NCBI RefSeq assembly: GCF_023499215.1
Contig: NZ_JAKHSK010000001.1
Location: 248,001 to 312,000 of the forward strand
Reading direction: 5' to 3'
DNA length: 64,000 nt
Origin: Zunongwangia pacifica
GTDB taxonomy: Bacteria > Bacteroidota > Bacteroidia > Flavobacteriales > Flavobacteriaceae
Each line of letters opens with the position of its first letter. Within the stretch, counting starts at the first letter, position 1. This document shows positions 45,586-56,056 of this stretch, piece after piece. The notes under the pieces are model-generated. The model ran no database searches. It saw only the letters and a program-made list of their open reading frames with translations, and was not told the origin of the DNA. A program made the translations under genes and the position numbers.

Positions 45586-45616
45586 CCAAAGCTCCTATAT
45601 AAAAATAGAGGCTTTA
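45586..45616. terminator. Imperfect hairpin between sigZ and the TonB receptor remnant
   Basis: AAAGC-TCCTAT pairs with ATAGAGG-CTTT around an A-rich loop, in the convergent gap. A weak terminator candidate for both sides. Confidence 0.35.
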
Positions 45617-45627
45617 TGGAGTGATGA

Positions 45628-47779
45628 TTATAGCATCAATTTAAACCCACCATTAATGACAAAACCATCCACAGGGACATAAATATCACGAAATTGTGGG
45701 TTATCAATACTTCCGGTATAAATAGTATCGAACCGTGTCTGACGGGTGTCCAGCATATTCTCCAGGTTAAGGAACAACGAAAAGTGTTCGCCCAGTTTTT
45801 TTTCAGACATAATTCCCGCAATCCAATAGGCTTTTCCGGTGGCACCATCATTTAATTTTTGCGGGCTGTAATAATAAGCTTCCAGGCCTACCCAAAAATT
45901 TTCGTGCTTTTCATACATCAATACATTGTTCAACCGGTGCCTGGCTACCAAGGGGTATCGTGACGAACCATCTCCGTAATGCTGTTTTACATCGGCATAC
46001 GTATAGCCTATAAAAAGTTTAAAATCCCCATATCCCCATTTCATATTAGCCTCTAATCCCTGAGTGTCTATATATCCGTTGGGTTGTATAAAACGGTAGT
46101 TACCGTTATCATTTTGGGATAATAGCAACGGGTCATTGATCCGGGTGTAAAACAATAGGGCATTGGTGGATAGGCTTAACGCTCCCGATATGGGCCAACG
46201 GTAATTGATGTCGAAGTTGATCCCCGTAGATCGTTCTGCCTTGCTCTCGGAAACATTTAGAGGAAGTACGTTACGAAATTGTAGCCGCTCTGTATCTTCT
46301 GTAAACACGGTTGGGGTTTTATAGCCTAACCCTCCACCGGTGCGGAAAGTAAGTAAATCCGTGGGTTCGTATAATAAAGAAAACCTGGGGAGGATATACG
46401 TACCGTAATCGGTCTGATAATCGCCACGAAGACCGGTTTCCAAGGTCCATTTTTCCGCAATATTCCAGGTGTTTTGTATAAAAGCTCCAATAGTGGCATT
46501 GGAAAAACTTAAATCCTGATCGGGATCACCTTGGGATTGGTTAAAATTCTCTGTCCAAAGATTAAGTCCTCCAATCCATTCCATTTTTTCATTGGAGGTG
46601 GAAATATTGGCTTCTGAAAAAGAAGACACCTGTTTACCACCAAAGGTATAATCGGGAATACCAATACTCCGGTCAAAAAGGCTTACACTGTTTTTAAGCT
46701 AATTTATGCGTAGCAATCAACTGCGTGGAAAACCGGTCGGTATTGTTCTTTTCAAAATATCCTGTGTTGCTCTTTTCTTCTACATAGTCCATATTCCCGC
46801 CAAGGCGATTTTCCGTAACATAATTAAAACCGACCTGTACTTCTGTTTTATCCAGGTAAAGAAATAGCTTGGGGTTTAAGGTGAAACGTTCAAAATCGGG
46901 GATGGCGGTCAGGCCTATATCTGCCGGATCGTAGGCAGTTCCCTTATTGTACGAAGCAAAAACCGTGGTACCTACCTTTCCGTATTTCTCGGCATAAAAA
47001 CCGCTAACATCCAATCCTAGGGCAGATGTCCCGTTCACCATAAAGTTAAGTTGACGGTTATCTTCCGGGGTTCTTGAAATCAGGTTGACCAATCCTGCGA
47101 TGGCCCCGCCTCCGTAAAGCGTGGATGAAGAACCTTTAATAACTTCCACCTGTTTGAGGTCTAAAGGGGCAATCTGCATCAAACTCAATCCTCCCGAATA
47201 TCCCGAATATAAAGGTAAACCGTCCCGTAAAAGTTGGGTGTATTTACCATCTAGCCCCTGTATTCTTATACTCGAATTATAACTGGTGGCAGAAGTTTGC
47301 TGTGTCTGTATTCCGGTACTTTCGTTAAGTAGCATCCGTATGTCGCCAGGTTTCATATTCCCTTTTTCGGCCAGTTCTTCCCCTGCAATAAATTCGACAC
47401 GGGTAGGAATGTCCTCAATAGTTCGGGTACTTCGTGTAGAAGTAATTACCACTTCATCCATTTCTTCACTGGATGGGGTCAGGTAAATGATCAAAGGCTG
47501 TTGTTGTTCGGTCAATGGAAACGCTTTTTGTAATTTCAGGGTTTGGTAACCTATATACTGGATGTTTATGGTATATTTTCCGTCGGGAATCTCGGAAAGG
47601 GATACAAAACCATTCCTATCGGTAGCCGCCCCTTTTTCCAATTGAGGAATATATACGGAAACACCAAATAGCGGTTCCCTGGTGTTTGAGTCTTTAATGG
47701 TGGCTCTAAAAGTATGTTGTGCGAATGTAAGCCCATATATGCATAAGCATAGTATTCCGGTTATGTAAAATTTTACCAT
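45628..47779 (-). pseudogene. TonB-dependent outer-membrane receptor, frameshifted
   Basis: The N-terminal part (46694-47779, 361 residues) has a signal peptide, a carboxypeptidase-regulatory-like domain (about 25-105) and a plug domain (SRTPEDN near 255). It ends at an early TAA just after ATHKLA. The C-terminal barrel continues in the next frame: LKNSVSLFDRSIGIP and DYTFGGKQ precede SSFSEANISTSN, through VINGGFKLML. One base change near 46,690-46,699 would give a normal receptor of about 715 residues. Substrate unknown; neighbours suggest metal. Confidence 0.8.
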
Positions 47780-48126
47780 AATAAATGATCCAGTTTTTAA
47801 ATTTTACCAAGTAGACTGGAATATCATTGAAAGGATACAAAAAACAACTGATCGATGAAGTTAGACAAATAATATAGTTGGTACATGGATTGTACTTATT
47901 TGTAATTGTTTTGTTTATTATGCCCAAAAGCAATAAAAAGGTATTGTTAAATTTGGAAAAATTCCTTCCTGTAACCTCATTTGTTATCCAGATCCATCCC
48001 AAACTATTTGATATTTAGAATAGCTAGCCAGTCAAATACTGCCACTAAAAGCCATCTGGCTCCGCTATTGGTAAGCCACTATAGATAGCCGCTAAATTCA
48101 CCAGCATCACATCAATTTATTGAGAT
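47780..48126. other. Intergenic region between receptor and mobC
   Basis: No ORF of note. It presumably holds divergent promoters. A perfect GTACA/TGTAC palindrome with a 5-nt spacer lies at 47881-47895. Confidence 0.45.
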
Positions 48127-50136
48127 ATGCAGGGAGAAGACGATCTAAGGGGATTGGCCAAAATAATGGCTTTTATGCGTGCCGTAAGTATTCTTTTGGT
48201 ACTGATGCACTTCTATTGGTTTTGTTACGGGTTCTTCGCCGAACGTGGTTGGACACTGGAGACTATAGGCAAGATACTTACCAGTTTTAACCGTACGGCA
48301 GGGCTATTCTCAAACACACTTTACACTAAAATTTTTGCACTTGTATTACTGGCGTTAAGTTGTTTGGGTACAAAAGGTGTAAAGAATGAAAAGATAACTT
48401 GGCCTAAGATTTACACCGCCCTGGTCATTGGGTTTTTGCTGTTCTTTCTGAATACTCCATTGTTAAAATTATCGACTAGGATTGGGATTACGACATTGCT
48501 TTACATCCTGACGACCTCGTTAGGTTATATTGCTTTAATGGTTGCCGGAGTGTGGATGAGCCGACTGCTCCATAACAATTTGATGGATGATGTTTTCAAT
48601 AACGAGAATGAAAGTTTCCAACAGGAAACCCGACTGATGCAAAATGAATATTCCGTTAATCTCCCCACCAGGTTTTATTACAAGAACAAATGGAACAATG
48701 GCTGGATTAATGTGGTCAATCCTTTTAGGGCTTCAATCGTTTTGGGAACGCCGGGTTCCGGTAAATCATACGCTATCATCAACAATTATATCAAACAGCA
48801 TATTGAGAAAGGGTTCAGCATGTACATCTATGATTTCAAGTTTGATGACCTTTCTACCATTGCCTACAACCACCTGCTAAAGCACACCCATAAGTACAAA
48901 GTAAAGCCCAAATTTTATATCATCAATTTTGATGATCCGAGACGAAGCCACAGATGCAACCCGCTTAATCCCGACTTTATGACGGATATATCGGATGCCT
49001 ACGAAGCTGCCTATACCATTATGTTGAACCTCAACCGTAGCTGGATACAGAAGCAGGGCGACTTCTTTGTAGAAAGCCCTATTATACTGCTGGCCGCTAT
49101 TATATGGTATCTTAAAATCTACGAAAACGGCAGGTATTGCACCTTTCCCCATGCCATTGAATTGCTGAATAAAAAATATGCAGATGTATTCACTATCCTT
49201 ACTTCATACCCCGAACTGGAAAACTATTTATCTCCTTTTATGGATGCGTGGCAAGGCGGAGCGCAAGACCAGTTACAGGGGCAGATCGCATCGGCCAAGA
49301 TTCCTTTATCAAGAATGATTAGCCCGCAATTGTATTGGGTCATGACCGGGGATGATTTTTCGCTGGACATCAACAACCCGGCAGCGCCTAAGATATTATG
49401 CGTTGGTAACAATCCCGACCGTCAGAATATTTATTCGGCTGCATTAGGGTTATATAATTCAAGGATTGTCAAACTCATCAACAAAAAAGGGCAGTTAAAA
49501 AGCTCTGTTATCATTGATGAGTTGCCTACGATCTACTTCCGGGGACTGGATAACCTTATCGCTACTGCGAGAAGTAACAAAGTAGCAGTTTGTTTGGGAT
49601 TTCAGGATTTTTCACAATTGACAAGGGATTACGGGGATAAAGAGAGCAAGGTCATCCAAAATACAGTGGGCAATATTTTTTCCGGTCAGGTGGTTGGTGA
49701 GACGGCAAAAAGCCTTTCGGAACGGTTTGGTAAGGTGTTACAGAAAAGACAGAGCATGACCATTAACCGCAATGATAAATCCACCTCCATTTCCACACAA
49801 ATGGACAGCCTGATCCCCGCTTCCAAAATCTCAACGCTTACCCAGGGGATGTTTGTGGGTGCGGTATCTGACAATTTTGACGAACGAATCGAGCAAAAAA
49901 TATTTCATGCGGAGATTGTGGTAGATAATGATAAGGTTTCTGCTGAAACCAAAGCATACAAGAAAATACCGCAGATATTATCCTTTACCAATAAAAGCGG
50001 TGAAGACAATATGAAGCAGGAAATTGAAGCCAATTACAAGCGGGTAAAGCTGAACATTGTGAGGATTATCGAAAGTGAAATAGAGCGCATCAAAAACGAC
50101 CCTGACTTACAGCATTTGGTGCAACAAGAAAAATAG
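48127..50136 (+). CDS. mobC: Coupling protein MobC/TraD-type (VirD4-like)
   Basis: Links the relaxosome to the channel. It has 669 residues: a YWFCY motif near the N-terminus (HFYWFCYGFF), four membrane helices up to about residue 165, then a nucleotide-binding domain with Walker A GTPGSGKS (about 208-215) and a Walker B-like VIIDELPTIYF (about 460). The C-terminal all-alpha part is intact. It is separated from mobB by 4 kb of cargo. Confidence 0.9.
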   Translation: MQGEDDLRGLAKIMAFMRAVSILLVLMHFYWFCYGFFAERGWTLETIGKILTSFNRTAGLFSNTLYTKIFALVLLALSCLGTKGVKNEKITWPKIYTALVIGFLLFFLNTPLLKLSTRIGITTLLYILTTSLGYIALMVAGVWMSRLLHNNLMDDVFNNENESFQQETRLMQNEYSVNLPTRFYYKNKWNNGWINVVNPFRASIVLGTPGSGKSYAIINNYIKQHIEKGFSMYIYDFKFDDLSTIAYNHLLKHTHKYKVKPKFYIINFDDPRRSHRCNPLNPDFMTDISDAYEAAYTIMLNLNRSWIQKQGDFFVESPIILLAAIIWYLKIYENGRYCTFPHAIELLNKKYADVFTILTSYPELENYLSPFMDAWQGGAQDQLQGQIASAKIPLSRMISPQLYWVMTGDDFSLDINNPAAPKILCVGNNPDRQNIYSAALGLYNSRIVKLINKKGQLKSSVIIDELPTIYFRGLDNLIATARSNKVAVCLGFQDFSQLTRDYGDKESKVIQNTVGNIFSGQVVGETAKSLSERFGKVLQKRQSMTINRNDKSTSISTQMDSLIPASKISTLTQGMFVGAVSDNFDERIEQKIFHAEIVVDNDKVSAETKAYKKIPQILSFTNKSGEDNMKQEIEANYKRVKLNIVRIIESEIERIKNDPDLQHLVQQEK

Positions 50137-50362
50137 TATTTATATGCGTTTTGTCCACTAAATTAAGGCAAAATAGGATATATTATATGAAAATAAAAGT
50201 AAATTTACATATCTATATTAATGTAAGTTATGAGACTTACCATACCTGTTTGGCAATTGAAAGGTAATATATCAAGCGTTCCTGGTTTCACCCTATCAAT
50301 TTCGTAAAGGTTTTAAATCGCAAAGTTCTATAAAAAGATAATAAAGGGTTATACGACCGTAG

Positions 50363-50950
50363 ATGTACGTGAAAAGAATGATAGATAAACTTAAAACTGT
50401 ATTGAAAATATTCGCTGATTTTGACGAGGATGAACTTGACAAAATAGTAGTCTACTTTAAACAAAAAGCTTTCAAAAAAAACACCATCTTGTTGAAAGAG
50501 GGTATTATTTGCAATAAATTTTATTTCATTTATAAAGGCTGTGTAAGAATATTTTTCATAGATAAAAACGGATATGAAAAAACGAGGTATATAATGCTTG
50601 ACAACCATATGAACTTGGGAACTGCTTTAACAAGCTTTATTTCACAAAATCCATCCATTGAATATATAGAAACCCTTGAAGATACGGAAATATTAGCCAT
50701 CGATCATTCTGATTTTTATCATCTGAATAATGAAATGCTTAATTGGAGATTGTTTTACCAGCGAATTTTGGAAATGGCTTATTCTTTTCAAAGCAGTAGG
50801 ATTGAACATTTGGTAACACTTACCGCCAAACAACGATACAACAATGTACTGAAAGAAAGTCCTTTCTTAATCCAACGTCTTTCAAACAGGATATTGGCTT
50901 CATATCTTGATATTCGTGAGGAAACATTGAGCCGACTGAAATCCAAATAA
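50363..50950 (+). CDS. Crp/Fnr-family regulator
   Basis: Has 195 residues; a second in-frame ATG at 50378 (MIDKLKTVLKIF) may be the real start. The N-terminal cyclic-nucleotide-binding fold (LLKEGIICNKFYFIYKGCVRIF) and the C-terminal helix-turn-helix (ILASYLDIREETLSRLKSK) are both present, without clear cAMP residues. It lies 72 bp upstream of the flavoreductase in the same direction. Confidence 0.8.
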   Translation: MYVKRMIDKLKTVLKIFADFDEDELDKIVVYFKQKAFKKNTILLKEGIICNKFYFIYKGCVRIFFIDKNGYEKTRYIMLDNHMNLGTALTSFISQNPSIEYIETLEDTEILAIDHSDFYHLNNEMLNWRLFYQRILEMAYSFQSSRIEHLVTLTAKQRYNNVLKESPFLIQRLSNRILASYLDIREETLSRLKSK

Positions 50951-51021
50951 GACGATTTTGACCTATGTCAAAGGAAAATGCGATTTATTAAAGCATCTTT
51001 GCATAAATATATTTTATAACT

Positions 51022-51747
51022 ATGGGGATAGTTGAAAACTTGCTGAAAACCATACTTCAAGAGGCAACAATTGAGAATAAAACAAAACTTTCCGATTCGG
51101 TATACCACATCCGGATAAAGAGCGAAAGTATAAAAAATGCTGATTTTACTCCAGGGTACTTTTTACGCTTGGGCATTGGTATTGATAAAAAGGAGCTTTC
51201 CTTAAAAGACAAAGTAAGGAGTTACAGTGTTTGGAATATTAACAAAAATACCGGATGTATTGACCTTGCGGTAGCGACACACAGCAAAGGAATCGGGGCT
51301 GAATGGGCAGAACATTGTAAAGTGGGTGACCAGATATATTTTAAGTGGAAAAAAGGTAATTTCATTGTTGATGACAACGCAGACAGCTATCTGATGATTG
51401 GCGACCTGTCGGCATTATCTCACCTCTATATTATAAACCGAGATCTTCCAAAGGATAAAAAAGTTGAAAGTATTTTATACAGCGAAAAATTAAACGAGTT
51501 GTTTGAAGACATTAACGGGACAAAACCCTTTGATTTTTATGAAATGCCTCAAAACCCTTACGAAGAAATTATTAATAGGGTTAAACAAATTGTTCCGAAA
51601 ATGACAGGAAGTAAAATGGTGTATATAGGCGGGGACAGTAGAATATGTGTGGCATTAAACCAGTATTTCAGGAAGGAGCTGAATTGGGTAACCAAAAATG
51701 TAAAGACAAAACCTTTCTGGAACCCGGACAAAAAAGGACTTGAATAA
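51022..51747 (+). CDS. Siderophore-interacting-protein-like flavin reductase
   Basis: Has 241 residues with a ferredoxin-reductase-like fold. The FAD block RSYSVW (about 71-76) follows TPGYFLRLG, and GDLSALSHLY with IGGDSRI lies in the NAD(P)H-domain region. The family reduces ferric siderophores in the cytoplasm, and this fits a Bacteroidota subset of unknown ligand. Its Crp gene upstream probably controls it. A strong terminator follows. Confidence 0.75.
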   Translation: MGIVENLLKTILQEATIENKTKLSDSVYHIRIKSESIKNADFTPGYFLRLGIGIDKKELSLKDKVRSYSVWNINKNTGCIDLAVATHSKGIGAEWAEHCKVGDQIYFKWKKGNFIVDDNADSYLMIGDLSALSHLYIINRDLPKDKKVESILYSEKLNELFEDINGTKPFDFYEMPQNPYEEIINRVKQIVPKMTGSKMVYIGGDSRICVALNQYFRKELNWVTKNVKTKPFWNPDKKGLE

Positions 51748-51825
51748 CAGGAATCTTTCATAAGCCAAATGGTTTTATAAGTAGGACAACACATTCCTGT
51801 TTCAGTTTATATTTTAACATTTTAG

Positions 51826-51873
51826 AGAACGTAGTTTTTATTGCTGTCCACAATAAAAACTACGTTCTTTTTT
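51826..51873 (+). terminator. Strong intrinsic terminator
   Basis: A perfect 18-bp stem (51826-51843 and 51851-51868) with a 7-nt loop CTGTCCA, then a T-run. It ends the Crp-flavoreductase unit. Confidence 0.9.
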
Positions 51874-51960
51874 ATTTAGATATTGATATAAGTTCTCTAA
51901 TCAATTTTTCTTGCCATAAAAATATGTGAATAGTCCATTAAATAAGGTTATTTTTTGTAT

Positions 51961-52009
51961 TTATTTATTAATTTATTAGTGAATTTTGCACTAATAAATT
52001 AATAAATAA
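51961..52009. repeat. Perfect 21-bp inverted repeat before an AraC gene
   Basis: Arms 51961-51981 and 51989-52009 are perfect inverse copies with a 7-nt spacer AATTTTG. It lies 13 bp before the ATG at 52023. It may be an operator of a dimeric regulator or an mRNA hairpin near the start codon. It has no T-run, so it is not a terminator. Confidence 0.85.
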
Positions 52010-52022
52010 AAGGCCTTAAGAA

Positions 52023-52904
52023 ATGAAAAATATCATTCCCAGAAGCCAATTAAAAGAAGAGGAAGTTCCCGGCATCCGTGTAGATAGAATAAATGATGCA
52101 TATATAAAAGCCGTCATTGATAAGATAAGTGAAGCGCATCGTAGCGACCATTATATATGTATCCTTTTAAAAACGGGAAAAGCGGAGTTACTTGTCGATT
52201 TTAAAAAAGTAAAACTCCGTACCAATGAATTGCTGTTTTTGTACCCCGATCAGGTTAAAAGTGTTATCTCTTTTATAGATAGTGATGGGTGGATATTGTT
52301 CTTTCACAGATCTTTAATAGACCACCAGTCAAATCTGGCATTTGAGGAATCCCTGTACCAAGGTTCCATCAGTACATTGACAACTACACAGGAAAAATGG
52401 TTTTTTAATGCTTTTGAATTGCTCTATGCCACTATTAAATCAAAGGAAATGTTGTCATTTCGGCGACTTGCAGTGGAGTCATTGTTAAATGCCTGTATTT
52501 ACATGGTTTCTTCCATATACAACTCCAATATGCAACTGGATATGAAAAAATATTCGGTCAGGAGGATGGATATCACCAGGACGTTTCAAAAATTATTGTT
52601 GCTTAAATATAAAACGGTAAAAGCACCAGCGGAATATGCAGAGATGATGAACATTTCCCTGGGATATTTAAACGATACAGTAAAAATGGTAACTGGGCAG
52701 AATGTATCTAATTGCATTCAACAAATCACTATTAAGGAAGCACAAAGGCTTTTGTACCATTCTACATTAAGCGTTAAGGAAATTGCTGAAAAAGTAGGAT
52801 ACGATGACCCTCAATATTTTAGTAGGATTTTTTCAAAGATTACCCGCGATTCTCCTGGAAGCTTTCGAAAAAAGGCACATAAATTAATTTATTTACCCAC
52901 TTAA
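52023..52904 (+). CDS. AraC-family transcriptional regulator
   Basis: Has 293 residues with an N-terminal cupin-like domain (about 40-110) and a C-terminal double helix-turn-helix (PAEYAEMMNISLGYLNDTVK, then VKEIAEKVGYDDPQYFSRIF). A perfect inverted repeat precedes it. It stands 8 bp before the DUF2652 gene, so the two are co-transcribed. It may control the efflux genes downstream. Confidence 0.85.
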   Translation: MKNIIPRSQLKEEEVPGIRVDRINDAYIKAVIDKISEAHRSDHYICILLKTGKAELLVDFKKVKLRTNELLFLYPDQVKSVISFIDSDGWILFFHRSLIDHQSNLAFEESLYQGSISTLTTTQEKWFFNAFELLYATIKSKEMLSFRRLAVESLLNACIYMVSSIYNSNMQLDMKKYSVRRMDITRTFQKLLLLKYKTVKAPAEYAEMMNISLGYLNDTVKMVTGQNVSNCIQQITIKEAQRLLYHSTLSVKEIAEKVGYDDPQYFSRIFSKITRDSPGSFRKKAHKLIYLPT

Positions 52905-52912
52905 GAAAAAGG

Positions 52913-53551
52913 ATGATGATAAAAGCCGAAAAAGAAAATGTAAATAAAGCCTTGATTTTCATCCCTGATATTGGTGGGTTTACAGGATTTAACCATCATA
53001 CGGATATAATAATTGGCAAGGAAATATTGACAGAACTGCTTCAATCCATCATTGACAGTAATTTTCTGAACCTGAAAATTTCGGAAATAGAAGGAGATGC
53101 CATTCTTTTTTACAAATATGGCAAGGCACCCAATATTATAACCATCTTAAACCAATATGAAAATATGCTTATCAATTTTAAAACCAGGTTACATGAAATT
53201 AATTTGCGGTATAAGAGCCACTTAGACCTGGCTTTAAAGCTCATTGTTGATTACGGAGATGTTATTGAATACAACATAAACGGGTTTAGAAAAATATATG
53301 GAGAAGTAATTACTGAGGCTCATCTCTTGCTGAAAAATTCAATTAAATGTAAAAATTATGCCCTTTTTACCGAAAAGGTATTATGTGTTTCAAAGTTTAT
53401 TGGTAACGAACAGATCTTACCTAAATGGATAACACGGAAAGAAGCTTATATCAAAAGAAAGGATATGAACGACCTCCATATCCTGTACTACGAATTTGAC
53501 ATTGACCATTATAACATCGGTAGGTTAAGAGATATGAGTGATTATACTTAA
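52913..53551 (+). CDS. DUF2652 protein (nucleotidyl-cyclase-like fold)
   Basis: Has 212 residues. FIPDIGGFTGFNHH (17-30) and EIEGDAILFY match the start of DUF2652, a family of adenylate-cyclase-like domains. The Asp/Gly block corresponds to the cyclase metal site, but the later substrate-specifying residues cannot be confirmed. Enzyme activity is not shown. Its neighbours suggest a regulatory role in cargo 4. Confidence 0.65.
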   Translation: MMIKAEKENVNKALIFIPDIGGFTGFNHHTDIIIGKEILTELLQSIIDSNFLNLKISEIEGDAILFYKYGKAPNIITILNQYENMLINFKTRLHEINLRYKSHLDLALKLIVDYGDVIEYNINGFRKIYGEVITEAHLLLKNSIKCKNYALFTEKVLCVSKFIGNEQILPKWITRKEAYIKRKDMNDLHILYYEFDIDHYNIGRLRDMSDYT

Positions 53552-53666
53552 AATACTGTAATACAACATTTTATATTAAAAATAGAGGATTCCACCTCGA
53601 TGTGGACAGGTATTCTATGCCTGTATTCCCAAATAGAATATATAACAATAAAATTATTATAGATAG

Positions 53667-54989
53667 ATGAAATTAATAAAAATAATGTTCCTTTTCTTCT
53701 GTGTCATAAGCTTTCGGGCTTTTGGGCAGGTGGCAAACAAAGATACCCTTTCTTTGTCTTTTTTAGATGCCATTGAAATCGGGGCGAAAGAAAATACCTC
53801 TGTAAATGCACTGAAGATAGAGGAATCAGCAACCCAAAATGAACTTAGCGATGCTAAAAATTCGGTATTTCCCAAACTTTCCGCATCAGCAGGCTATCAA
53901 AGATTTAGTAAAGTAACCGTTTATGACGGGATTTTGGGAGAATCTTTTGAGATTACCAAACCACCTAATGCCAACGCCGGCAATCTGGGGGTGGAACTTT
54001 TCTTTAATTTATATTCTGGGAAAAAGCAGCAAAATGCCATTAAGGCCACATCCTTAAAAAACGATCTGGCTTCCATCAATACAACAGAGCATATTGCCGA
54101 TATCAAACTGCAAGTTGCCCAACAATATCTAGATATGGTAAGGCTTTACCATCTTAAAAAAATAACTGAAGAGCAGATTGTCAGGACTCAAAAACGATTT
54201 AACAATATAAACTCCCTTTATAAAAACGGAAAGGTTACTCGAAGCGATCTTCTCCGAGCTGAATTGATGCTTTCGCAAGTGGAACTAAGCGACGATGAGG
54301 CAAAAAACGATTATCTGATTAGCAACAGAAAACTTAATGTACTGTTGAATATGCCAGAATCCAAAGTTGTTGTTCCATCGGATACCACTGCTCTTGAAAA
54401 AGTGGATTCAACAGCAATCAAAAATATCTTGGAAGGAAACAGCACTCCTTATGCTATACGAAAGAGTGAAAAACTGGTCAACATAACTGATATTCAGTCA
54501 AAAATTATAAAAGCAGGCAATCTGCCTTCTGTAGGTCTGATTGGCGGTTATGGTCTCAATTATCCCAATAACATTGTTTTTCCTCCTATGGATCAAACCC
54601 TTCGTTTTGGTTTTATAGGAGCAAAAGTCTCCTACGATATATCATCCTTATACCATAACCGTAATAAAATTAAAGCGGCCGACCACAGAATCGAAGAAAG
54701 AAAACTAGAGCAAAAATATCTGAAAGAGAACCTTGATGAGCAAAAACAAAGTCTCTATATCAAATATATGGAAGCTTTAAACCGGATAAATGTCACCAAA
54801 AAATCTATCGCACAGGCAGCAGCCAATTACGATATCATCAATAAAAAATATTTTAACCAACTGGCATTGTTGACAGACCTTTTGGATGCCGATAACCTTT
54901 ACCAGCAGTCAAAATACGATTACATACAAGCACAAATTTATGTCCGGACTATTTATTACAGGATACTCTATATAACCGGTCAATTATAA
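53667..54989 (+). CDS. tolC: TolC-family outer-membrane efflux protein
   Basis: Has 440 residues: a signal peptide (MKLIKIMFLFFCVISFRAFG) and two similar halves of long coiled-coil helices (about 25-220 and 240-440; SFLDAIEIGAKENTSVNALK opens the first). It forms the outer-membrane duct of the tripartite pump with the next two genes. Start 22 bp before the adaptor gene. No frame problems. Confidence 0.85.
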   Translation: MKLIKIMFLFFCVISFRAFGQVANKDTLSLSFLDAIEIGAKENTSVNALKIEESATQNELSDAKNSVFPKLSASAGYQRFSKVTVYDGILGESFEITKPPNANAGNLGVELFFNLYSGKKQQNAIKATSLKNDLASINTTEHIADIKLQVAQQYLDMVRLYHLKKITEEQIVRTQKRFNNINSLYKNGKVTRSDLLRAELMLSQVELSDDEAKNDYLISNRKLNVLLNMPESKVVVPSDTTALEKVDSTAIKNILEGNSTPYAIRKSEKLVNITDIQSKIIKAGNLPSVGLIGGYGLNYPNNIVFPPMDQTLRFGFIGAKVSYDISSLYHNRNKIKAADHRIEERKLEQKYLKENLDEQKQSLYIKYMEALNRINVTKKSIAQAAANYDIINKKYFNQLALLTDLLDADNLYQQSKYDYIQAQIYVRTIYYRILYITGQL

Positions 54990-55011
54990 TTCATTCTAAT
55001 AAAGCAGATAT

Positions 55012-56055
55012 ATGAAAGCAAATAAAAACTATTGGAATATCATCATAAAGACCACGGCTATACTCGTTGTGGTGGTAGCTGTCATTTACGGTATTAAATA
55101 CTTTATTTTTGCGTCCCAGTACGAAGATACCAATGATGCCCATGTAGAATCTTATATCAATCCCGTTTCAGCAAGGGCCGGTGGATATATAAAAGAAGTT
55201 CTTTTTGAAGAACATCAATTTGTTAAAAAAGGCGATACCCTTGTCATTTTGGACAACAGGGAATACCTGGCAAAAAAAGAAATTGCAGAGGCCGCCCTGG
55301 AAGCAGCCAAAGCAAATCTGGTTGTCTTAAATGCAGGAATCCGCTCTGCCAGAACGGGAACTTTGGTTAATAAAAATCAGATAGCCACGGCCGAAGCCAA
55401 CCTTTGGAAACAGAAGCAGGACATTGAAAGGTATGAAAGACTCCTACAAGACGAAGCTGTTACCCGTTCCGATTATGAGCGCATAAAAACGCAATATGAT
55501 GTTGCGGAAAATAGCTATAAAGCTTCGAATAACAGCCTTAAAACCAGCATGGAAAAAATCAGTGAACTTGAATCCAAAAGGGAATTGTTGGAAGCTGATA
55601 TTCATCGTTCAAAAGCCAATTTAAGTTTGGCCGAAATCAACCTTTCCTACACCGTGATTACCTCACCTTATACTGGATATACAGGCCGGAAAAATATTCT
55701 TGAAGGGCAACAGGTACAACCCGGACAACCTTTGGTGAGCATAGTAAATGAAAAAAGCAAATGGGTAATTGCCAATTTTAAAGAAACCCAGGTGGCAGGA
55801 ATGCACATGGGCCAGGCTGTAGAGGTTGAACTCGATGCTTTTCCCGATAAAGTATTTAAAGGAGAAATTGCTGCAATCGCCGCTGCTACGGGCTCCGAAT
55901 TTTCCCTGTTACCTTCTGATAATTCCACGGGAAATTTTGTCAAGATTATTAAACGAGTGCCGGTTAAAATTGTTTTTACCGAGAAGGATATATCACAGGT
56001 TAAATCGGGAATGAATGCTACTGTATCGGTAGATATGAGTACCCAAAATAAATGA
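55012..56055 (+). CDS. emrA: Membrane-fusion adaptor, EmrA/HlyD type
   Basis: Has 347 residues: one N-terminal membrane helix (IIIKTTAILVVVVAVIYGI), a biotinyl-lipoyl-like half (VNPVSARAGGYIKEVLFEEHQ), a coiled-coil hairpin (about 100-200) and a beta-barrel part (VITSPYTGYTGRKNILEGQ). It joins the MFS pump to TolC. It directly precedes the pump gene. Confidence 0.85.
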   Translation: MKANKNYWNIIIKTTAILVVVVAVIYGIKYFIFASQYEDTNDAHVESYINPVSARAGGYIKEVLFEEHQFVKKGDTLVILDNREYLAKKEIAEAALEAAKANLVVLNAGIRSARTGTLVNKNQIATAEANLWKQKQDIERYERLLQDEAVTRSDYERIKTQYDVAENSYKASNNSLKTSMEKISELESKRELLEADIHRSKANLSLAEINLSYTVITSPYTGYTGRKNILEGQQVQPGQPLVSIVNEKSKWVIANFKETQVAGMHMGQAVEVELDAFPDKVFKGEIAAIAAATGSEFSLLPSDNSTGNFVKIIKRVPVKIVFTEKDISQVKSGMNATVSVDMSTQNK

Positions 56056-56056
56056 T

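Noticed and set aside
46629-46693. C-terminal TonB ORF as a separate gene starting at GTG 46629
   Set aside because: Receptor-like residues continue upstream of that GTG in the same frame, so it is part of the frameshifted receptor.
47881-47895. GTACA/TGTAC palindrome
   Set aside because: Arms of only 5 bp in AT-rich DNA; not enough to call an operator.
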